Part shown: positions 56,752-64,000 of the stretch, in pieces
Layout: each line of letters opens with the position of its first letter
Position numbering within the stretch: position 1 is the stretch's first letter
Assembly (NCBI RefSeq): GCF_018812025.1
Contig: NC_063052.1
Location: 18,125,414 to 18,189,413, forward strand
Length of the DNA stretch: 64,000 bases
Reading direction: 5' to 3'
Source of the DNA: Megalobrama amblycephala
Taxonomy: Eukaryota > Chordata > Actinopteri > Cypriniformes > Xenocyprididae
Position numbers and translations under genes: made by a program
Notes under the pieces: model-generated
Databases searched by the model: none
Told to the model about the DNA's origin: nothing
The model's input: the letters and a program-made list of their open reading frames with translations, nothing else

Positions 56752-58446
56752 CTTTATTTTAGTGCCGCAGTTACATTGTAATTACTCAAATAAGTACTGA
56801 GTATTAGTAATTAACACTCTGGGGTCGGCGGTCACGCCGGCGTGACCACCGCATTTTTTTTCTAACCAGTGTGAAAGAGACTCAAAATACTCCGTCACTG
56901 TTGCACATACAATTAAGAGCTATACACCATTTTAATCTGTGGAATATCTTCTTTTATTTGTGTACACTCTGAGTAAAAACAAAATGTTGTATAAAGAAAA
57001 CTAACATGATGCGTGATCTGTCGTCTCCCTCTGAACGAAGTCCAATCTGATAGTTCTCAGAAAATTAACTGTAACTTAGTGAATACTAATCACAAAAAAA
57101 TGAGACTTCTGTCTAAAAAAAACGTTGAAATGTCAGGTTTTAAATCGTGTAAGTCAAATCGAAAACAAAATGTAATCTGTATGAAAAGAGAGCCATGTCA
57201 GATGCCCATTATCCGCTAATGCGGTCACGCCCACGGAGGGAGCGCTATTCAGAGGCATATTCTGAGGCAATGCATGCATTCATCGTCTCAATCGTGTATT
57301 TATTGTCTTGAAAAGTGTTTATCTGGATGTTAAAGCCATGGTTAGCGAGCTCTAGAAGACATGCAGTTAGTTCCTGGTTCTTCTTCTTCTTTATATGGAT
57401 TTGTGGACTAAAGGTGTACAGAGCGCCCTCCGGCTGCAAGTATGAATTCAGTATCCAGTATCCAGTATCCAGTATCCAGCGTTCATAGTGAAGACAATAA
57501 ATATTGAATAAATATTACTCCTCTGTATAGAAAATTGACAAACATATGAGAATCCATCAATATTTCTCCAAATGCACATGCTTTTAAGCTAAAAATCTAT
57601 ATGAAATGCCATAGAGGTAACATAACTGTTCAGACACTTTGCATTACAGAAATGCATTACATTTTAAATAATATAATAGAATACCACTATTTTAAATTGT
57701 AATAATATTTCACAGTATTGCAGTTTTTTCTGTATGTTTGATTTACACCATGATGAGCTGAGACATGATTTTTTCACAGCCTACCTGACTGAAAGAGCTC
57801 ATTATTTATGCAGCTCATTAGAGCTCTTTATGCGATTCTTTTGTCTTCTCAGGTGTAAAGGACCCATTATTCATGATGATTCACGCCTCCACGCATACTG
57901 TGTTTCTTGACCAAAGATGTTTTAGAAAATTTTAATCTCTCTATTGTTTTATATGAACAAGCAGGCAGCATAATTTTTACCTCATTTTGAAGCAAAAACT
58001 CTAGCCTACAACCTCCAATAACCAGAAGACTTGTGAACACAAATTTAATATATATTTTTTGGCTTTATTTCAGTGACTTAAGTTTTTTGTTTTTTTCAAT
58101 AACCATGCATAAACGTTATTCCTTCAAAAATACAAACATGTACATACATGTTCCTCACATATTATTGTAGCCTAGTTTGTGCTGAATACAGTGTAATGAC
58201 ACTTTTTTCCATTAATATGTTTATGAACAACTGAAAAAAGCACAAATGTCAGGGCATGTCAAACCTTCTCCAGGGCCCCAAAAAACCTCAGACCCCTGAG
58301 GGTTAACTACATGTACTTACTATAGAGTTACAGTTAGGGTTAGGTTTAGGGTTAGTTACTTGTAATTATGCACAATTTACTGTTATTACTATAGTAAGTA
58401 CATGTAGTAACGTGTAACTATGGCACTGTAAAATAAAGTGTTACCC
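56752..58446. mobile_element. MITE with 'acactttatttta' ends, itself split
   Basis: The left remnant (ACACTTTATTTTAGTGCCGC) and the right remnant (GGCACTGTAAAATAAAGTGT at about 58422-58441) are inverted ends. The flanks AAATTGC and AAGTTGC suggest a degraded 7-8 bp duplication. The right half folds back on itself (CATGTACTTACTATAG and its complement). A TTAA element (56815-58302) sits inside. Confidence 0.72.
56815..58302. mobile_element. Non-autonomous piggyBac-like element, TTAA-flanked
   Basis: TTAA lies at 56811-56814 and 58303-58306. The ends CACTCTGGGGTC and GACCCCTGAGGG are imperfect inverted repeats of piggyBac type. Just inside the left end is an 18-bp perfect palindrome, GGTCACGCCGGCGTGACC. 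An AGTATCC tandem run lies at 57450-57478. The 1.49-kb interior encodes no recognisable transposase; the ORF at 57013-57219 has no domain. Confidence 0.75.
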
Positions 58447-58957
58447 AAGTTGCTTATAATTCATTATGTTTGATTATCCATATTGGAAATTGCAAATAAT
58501 TTCTATTGGAACTATGCCTATAGAATCAATATCTATAGAAATCTATCGGTGTACCAAATGATTAATTGATTAACTATTAAGATCAGTTGTATTAAATAAT
58601 AGACAAATGTATTTAAACTGAACGAAAAGAGATGCAAATCAAAAGTTTGATAGTAATAGCATTATGAAAGGCAATTACTGTGAATGAAACACTTATATAG
58701 ATGAAACACTTATTTTGTGTAGTGAAAAGGACACTTTGTGATTTTGTGCATTGTACTAACACAATTGAAAATATGCTGAAATGTTTGAAAAAAGTGCACT
58801 TTTGATGATCTGTTGATATTAGTACTAAGCGTTTTGAAAATTTACCAGTTGCTTGTGAAAATTGCGCCAAAATAATAGTAAAAAAAATGTAACACACCTA
58901 CTTTAAACAGAAATGAGCAGTGTTTATTCTGAAAATAATGACAAAGACATTATATAA

Positions 58958-59572
58958 AGGGTTAGTTCACCCCAAAATAAAAAAATCTGTCTTTATTTAC
59001 TCACCCTCATGTCGTTCCAAACCCGAAAGACTTTTGTTTATCTTTGGAACACAGTGAAGATCTTTTTGATGACAGAATGCTGTCAGATGTCCTTCCATAG
59101 ACTGCCTTTGCAAATTCCTCTTTGACACATCAAAAACGTCATAAAGAGATCTGAAAACGTATCCATATGAATCGAGCGGTTTAGTCCAAACTCTTTCTTT
59201 CTGAAGAGAATTGATTTGAACAGATTTAATTTAGGCTTTTACTGGCATGTAAACTTTGATCAGCGAACATAAGCAGAAGCTCAACCGAATGCGAATGATG
59301 CACAAGAACAAACCTCTTCCGGAAGCTCAAACGTGCTGCGTAACCAATTAGGTTCATTGTTGCCTGTTACAAAGCATGTTTGAGCTTCCAGAAGAGGTTT
59401 ATTCTTGTGTGTTATAGTTTGTAGTTGCAAAGTTAGTCTATGGATGACAGCATTCTGTCATCAAAAATATCTTCATTTGGCTTCCGAAGATGAACAAAAG
59501 TCTTAGGGGTGTGGAAGTACATGAAGGTGAGTAATTAATGACAGAATTTTCATTTTGGGGTGAACTAACCCT
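58958..59572. mobile_element. Complete fold-back element, AGGGTTAGTTCACCCC ends
   Basis: The left end AGGGTTAGTTCACCCCAAAA and the right end TTTTGGGGTGAACTAACCCT are perfect inverted repeats. TTAA is intact on the right (59573-59576) and ATAA stands on the left. The body is a weaker palindrome with CTCACCCTCATGTCGTTCC, GATGACAGAATGCTGTCA and its mirror, and two inverted 'cttccggaagctcaaac' blocks. Non-coding. Confidence 0.85.
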
Positions 59573-59576
59573 TTAA

Positions 59577-60242
59577 ATACTTATGGCTCACCATTAAACC
59601 AGCATTCATAGTGTTATACTGGATTTCTGATGATTAGTGGATAAGATGTTTTGCTCTGAAAACCATGCAGAAAATTGGCGCAACTGTTCATTAAATTCAC
59701 CCCCTGCTCTGTAAGTTGTAGCTGCATGATGCAATCAGTAAGAAACGGAATAGCATACAAAGCAGAAAAAAGGTTTGGAATGAGAAGAAGGAGAGAGAGC
59801 TGAGATAAAAATAAATGCCACTACTGTTGGCTGTCTGCGTGGACGATAATACTAACAATCTGCTGCAGATCACTGCCAATGTGTACAGGAAACGCAGCGG
59901 AACTGCGCAGGGAGGGGGTGAGGTGCATATGCATGCATACACACATATACACATTCAAACAACTACATATGAATGCGCTAACATCCAAAGAAAAATCAGA
60001 CGAAACCCAAACAAACACTCATAAACAGAAGTCAACAGAACATACTGTAAGTCATAATTCCAAAAACAAACACTCTGAAAATAGAGTTTGGAACATGAGG
60101 CCCTTAAAGACTTTTTCTGGGCTTGGCTGCTTTTCCTGCACAGCTTTCTGGGCATTCAGCATGGTGGGAGCACATATCTGGATGTCTTTAGTAACAGATG
60201 CGACAGGATGGTTTAGGGAGCGTCTGGGTCACAAACGCCACA
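59577..60242. other. No supported gene
   Basis: ORFs on both strands over 59697-60155 overlap the same segment. The 156-codon plus ORF (59879-60349) runs into the repeat at 60247 and shows no domain, so I do not call it a gene. Confidence 0.4.
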
Positions 60243-60246
60243 TTAA

Positions 60247-60345
60247 AGGGATAGTTCAGCCAAAAATGAAAACTCAAGTTTTTCCAAACCTGTATACATT
60301 TCTTTGTTCTGCTGTACATAAAGGAAGATATTTGGATGAATGTTT
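60247..60345 (+). repeat. Truncated fold-back element
   Basis: TTAA (60243-60246) followed by AGGGATAGTTCAGCCAAAAA and CCAAACCTGTATACATTTC. The opposite end is missing. Confidence 0.65.
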
Positions 60346-60488
60346 GTAACCAAGCAGTGAACAGTTCTTAAAAGAAAACTTTTTGTTCTTGGCGTGAAGA
60401 ACATTTTTTAATCTAAAGAACCTTTTGTCCACTATAAAGAATCTTTTGTGTGATGGAAAGTTTCCATGGATGTTAAAGGGTTAGTTCC

Positions 60489-60907
60489 AGACTGTCCTCC
60501 AAAAAAAAAAAAAAAAAGACCCTATAGGTCATTTTTCATGCACCTTATTACGACCTATATTTACGTTTTAAAGTCATGCGCCCTCTAGCGGGCGTAAAAA
60601 GTAAACGTCTGTCGTCATGAAATGATGTATGACAAAATGCGTGTTCATTTAAATGCAATGTATGGACTTTTTACACCATTTGTCCTATTTCCATTTAGCA
60701 AAACTCATTTATTTATTAACAACTACACCCACCCCAACCCTAAACCATGATCACCTGATTGCATATTGTTATATATTGCAATGCTCTGCCAATTGAGCTA
60801 CGCAAAACCCGAAATATGACACAGATAAAAGGGAACAATGCATTAAAATGAAAGTGTCCTGTTGTCAATAGGGGCGCAACTTTAGTAAACACTCCTATGG
60901 GTCGTAT
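60489..60907. mobile_element. Insert in the left arm of the 60477 fold-back
   Basis: Lies between '…GGGTTAGTT' and 'CACCCAAAAATG', which would be adjacent in an uninterrupted end. It begins near a poly-A run and GACCCTATAGGTC and ends near CCTATGGGTCGTATT, a short inverted pair. It includes a tRNA-like 'gctctgccaattgagctacgc' stretch at about 60784. Confidence 0.6.
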
Positions 60908-61164
60908 TTCACCCAAAAATGAAAATTATGTAATTTATTACTCACCCTCATGTCATTCTACACCTTCATTCATCTTCAGAACACAAATTAAGATATTTTT
61001 GGATAAAATCCGATGGCTCGGTGAGGCCTGCATTGCTAGCAAGATAGGTACTAAAAACATATTTAAAACAGTTCATGCGAATACAGTGGTTCAAGCTTAA
61101 TATTATAAAGTGACAAGAATACTTTTTGTGTGCCAAAAAAAAAAAAAAAAAAAGACTTTTCAAC

Positions 61165-61408
61165 AATATCTAGTGATGGCCGATTTCAAAACACTGCTTC
61201 GAAACTTTAAGAATCTTTTGTTTCGAATCAGTTATTCAGATCACATATCAAACTGCCAAAGTCACGTGAACTATTGAAATTTTGAAACGCTTATGACGAA
61301 GCCTCGTTTACTGAAATCACGTCTTTGGCGCCCTGAGCCACTGATTCAAAACAAAAGATCTGTAAATCTTCGAAGCAGTGTTTTGAAATCAGCCATCACT
61401 AGTTATTG
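61165..61408. mobile_element. Inner palindrome at the centre of the 60477 fold-back
   Basis: The left end CTAGTGATGGCCGATTTCAA … CACTGCTTCGAA is mirrored by the right end TTCGAAGCAGTG … TGAAATCAGCCATCACTAG. The loop region contains AACGCTTATGACGAAGCC. The sequence is complete and non-coding. Confidence 0.8.
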
Positions 61409-61744
61409 TTGAAAAGTCTTTTTTTTTTTTTTGGGTGGCGCACAAAAAGTATTCTCAGCACTTTATAATATTAAGGTTGAACCACTGTGCTCACATGAAC
61501 TTTTTTTTATACCTTTCTGGGCATCTGAAAGTGTTAACTATCTTGCTGGCAATAGAGGCCTCACTGAGCCATCTGATTTCATCAAAAATATCTTAATTTG
61601 TGTTCCGAAGATGAACGAAGGTCTTATGGGTGTGAAACGACATGAGGGTGAGAAATTAATAACAGACTTTTCATTTTTGTGTGAACTAACCCTTTAAAGG
61701 TTCTTCAACCATAGATGCCAATAAAGAACCTTTACTTTTAAGAT

Positions 61745-62285
61745 TGTATACTGTATGTGCAGCTAGATCCAGCATATGTTTACACTCAACTGTAATCATG
61801 ACTTTGCAATGTCAGAACACAGTTACATCAGTGTTAATGATGGTGATCTATCAAACCTGGAAACAATGCTGGCAGCCTCAGTGCACTTCAGCCCACAGGC
61901 CACAGTTGCACCTCAATGTTATTCCACTCATGTAATAACATTTTTGTCTCTAGAAAAATACAGTACATTAGAAGTCACATGTCTGGAGAAAGGTTAATGA
62001 CACACATGGGACTCAAGTGATGAGGCCTGTGATGTCATCTTTATGTGCCAAGAGTCAGTGTTGCTTTAGGAGAGGTCACCTTAAAGGCAGTGAGGCAGAT
62101 CAAGATCCACTGAGCCTATTGAGTAATGACACACCACACAAAGCCCTTCCTCCAAATCACTTGCTATAATCTTAACCAGACTGCAGTGACTCTGAGCTGT
62201 CTGTGTGTCCTTCACCACTGCTGGATGTCTGTTACAGCTCTATTACAATGTTATAGAAATGTTATGACAAAGGAATAAGCCACAT
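61745..62285. other. No supported gene
   Basis: Two overlapping plus-strand ORFs (61744-61935 and 61776-61997) have no recognisable domain. No repeat edges seen. Confidence 0.35.
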
Positions 62286-62290
62286 AAGAA

Positions 62291-63063
62291 AGCATTAGTT
62301 CACTTTGAAATGAAAATTAGCCCAAGCTTTACTCACCCTCAAGCCATCCTAGGTATATATGACTTTCTTCTTTCTGATGAACATAATTGCAGAAATATTA
62401 ATAAATATCCTGACGCATGAGAGCTTTATAATGGCAGTGATAGGGTTCAATGAGTATGAGCAGAAGAAAGTGCATCCAGCCATCATAAATATGTGCTCCA
62501 CACAGCTCTGGAGTGTTAATAAAGGCCTTCTGAAGTGAAACAATGCATTTATGTAAACAAAATCCATATTTAACAAGTTATGAAGTCAAATATCGAGCTA
62601 CAGCCAGACCGCCTTCCGTATACTGGTTACAAAAAAAGTGTAAACTGGTGTCACGTCAATTACACTTTTTCCGTAAGTTTAATAGGGAAGGCGCATGACG
62701 TAGTGTAAACTTTGTGAACTGCAAGAGTTTTACACTTTCTGCGTACGCTGAATACGGAAGGCAGTCTGGTGGAAGCTCGATACTTGACTTAATAACTTGT
62801 TTTTACACAAACAGAAGGCCTTTATTAACCTTCCTGAGCCAGGTGGAGCACATATTTATGATGGATGGATGTGGATTGAAGCTTTTTCTTTAGCTCATAC
62901 TCATTGAACCCTATCACTGCCATTATAAATTCCGGATGCGTCAGGATATTTATTAATATTTCTTCAATTATGTTCATCAGGAACATGAAAGTCATATACA
63001 CCTAGGATGGCTTGAGGGTGAGTAAAGCTTGGGCTAATTTTCATTTCAAAGTGAACTAATCCT
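62291..63063. mobile_element. 773-bp fold-back palindrome
   Basis: The left end AGCATTAGTTCACTTTGAAA and the right end TTTCAAAGTGAACTAATCCT are inverted. Pairing continues inward for about 300 bp (AGCCATCCTAGGTATATATG, TAATGGCAGTGATAGGGTTC, AATAAAGGCCTTCTG and their complements) to a centre near 62680 with GCGTACGC-type and TTTTTCCGTAAG motifs. TTAA is present on the right (63064-63067) only. Non-coding. Confidence 0.88.
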
Positions 63064-63069
63064 TTAATG

Positions 63070-64000
63070 GGTGCTATTTGACATGATGCAAAACAAAGTA
63101 CCTAAAATAACCCTAAACATGACAAAATCATTGATCCTAATCAGATGTTACGTGATGCTGCGTCACATGATAAAAGGTATCTTTTTCATGTTAATCAGAG
63201 TTTTGGCCTAACCAGCTGTGTCGGTGAAATGTGATGTGTGACAGGGGATTCTATTTTTGGAATGGTTTCTATTTCTGCAACATCACGGCTGGAATTACAA
63301 ACTGTGTGTCCAATGACAATGAAAATCTTAGGTACTGATTATCTGCATTGGTTTCATTTTAGTTTGAATATTATTGTGTGTGTTTAACAGCCACAAAGAA
63401 AGTGACAATGGATCATTTACCTCATATCTTGAAAATAAATTGAAGCAAACAAGAACATTCAAACTGTGAACTCTATATGAACAAACAAGTGTATTATATA
63501 ATAACAAAAAAAACCTGCAACAGTCACTATGTATTTTAATAATGTTAAAATAGTTTTTTTTTATTTGATTATATACTCATCATTTAGTTTAAGGTGTGAG
63601 ACATTGCTTGCAGAGAGATCATGAAACATTTGCTTTCATAAAACATTAACAACCGTAATATAATGTAACGACGCCAATATATCAATAAATAATGTATTAC
63701 TTAGAAATGTGATAGCACACTTCTATTCAGCTAGCTGTATCATTTGAGGTATCATTGTCCATGGCACAAACAGTGCTAGATGAGTTTAATAAGTTCAATC
63801 TTTAGAGAATCCTAAGTATCAGCAAATGTAACAGTCATGCTTGCATTGGCAAACACCACTGATGAACTAATAAAACAAAAGTTAAAAGCTTATAATATCA
63901 TAAGGCTTTAGAAATGACATATGGTGCAATTACACAGTATCAAATAATTAGCACTGTGCTACTGTTGTTATTACAGTGCTGGAATTAAAATTTTAGATGA
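63070..64000. other. No gene seen
   Basis: AT-rich unique-looking DNA to the end of the window. No ORF, RNA or repeat boundary of note. Confidence 0.4.

Larger units (their letters stand above)
56160..58880 (+). repeat. Tandem pair of a ~490-bp unit, second copy split by insertions
   Basis: Unit 1 (about 56160-56590) contains CATTTGGTTCACAACACAGG, TGTGGTCATCATCTAAGATA and GAGATGCAAATCAAACATTTG. Unit 2 restarts at about 56665 (CATTTGGTTCACAACGCAG, TGTGGTCATTATCTAAGATA), breaks at about 56751, and resumes at about 58447 (TTGCTTATAATTCATTATG … GAGATGCAAATCAAAAG). Removing 56752-58446 restores the second unit. Overlapping ORFs are not conserved as proteins. Confidence 0.75.
60477..61693. mobile_element. 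Long palindromic fold-back element with two insertions
   Basis: TTAA lies at 60473-60476 and 61694-61697; the ends are AGGGTTAGTT and AACTAACCCT. The left arm (CACCCAAAAATG at 60908 to about 61145) pairs with the right arm (about 61430-61693) for over 200 bp, including AACATTAAGG-type, CACTGTGCTCACATG-type and ATCAAAAATATCTTAATTTG blocks. An unrelated insert splits the left end (about 60489-60907), and a second palindrome sits at the centre (61165-61408). Confidence 0.82.

Noticed and set aside
59879..60349. 156-codon plus-strand ORF
   Set aside because: Runs through unique DNA into a fold-back repeat, overlaps minus-strand ORFs of similar length, and has no recognisable domain or codon pattern.

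Overview
The window looks like non-coding nuclear DNA from a ray-finned fish, most likely a cyprinid (zebrafish/carp lineage). This is inferred from the repeat content: DIRS- and Ngaro-type tyrosine-recombinase retroelements, several Tc1-like transposon families, hAT-type elements with 8-bp target duplications, the fold-back family that begins AGGGTTAGTTCACCC, and an L2-like LINE piece. I found no convincing host protein-coding exon, rRNA or functional tRNA. Every recognisable protein segment belongs to a transposable element, and every one is broken.

The main feature is a near-complete Ngaro/PAT-like retrotransposon on the minus strand (about 4919-10230). Read 5' to 3' on its own strand it has a short A1 repeat, a gag-like ORF with a zinc-knuckle-like motif, reverse transcriptase, RNase H, tyrosine recombinase, a 65/66-bp minisatellite, and then the split direct repeats B1-A2-B2. 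Gag and pol carry several frameshifts and two in-frame stops, although the reverse transcriptase and recombinase catalytic residues are still readable. Two related A-B units without coding DNA lie at 17278-17593 and 47246-47544. A separate DIRS1-type relic (20870-23330, minus) has lost RNase H and carries a stop where the recombinase tyrosine should be. Two more DIRS-type terminal pieces lie at 3788-4640 and 12971-13146.

Region by region: 0-3.7 kb holds small MITEs and AT-rich DNA. 3.7-13.2 kb holds DIRS pieces, the Ngaro-like element, a SINE-like fragment and a dead Tc1. 13-17.3 kb is mostly unique or AT-rich, with a cluster of inverted 'gggtgcttctcaat' repeats. 17.3-23.5 kb holds a solo A-B unit, a solo LTR with a perfect 5-bp duplication, an LTR remnant and the DIRS1 relic. 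24-28 kb holds a hAT-like element carrying a Tc1 and a second hAT-like element. 29-37 kb holds several MITEs, an L2-like LINE fragment and TTAA-flanked elements. 37.2-39.5 kb holds a DNA transposon that contains a second terminal-repeat element and a Penelope-like fragment with a hammerhead-ribozyme-like core. 40.8-44 kb holds two Tc1 relics, one with a 52-bp inverted duplication. 45-51 kb holds MITEs, the second A-B unit and the second copy of a 0.95-kb TTAA element. 52.2-53.8 kb holds a full-length dead Tc1-like element. 56-63 kb holds nested TTAA elements and fold-back palindromes, up to four layers deep.

Nothing here works as an operon or pathway. The window is a layered record of insertions. 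The parts most worth a second look are the Ngaro-like element with its hairpin minisatellite, the hammerhead-like motif with its 16-bp flanking duplication, and the nested palindromes at 60.4-61.7 kb.
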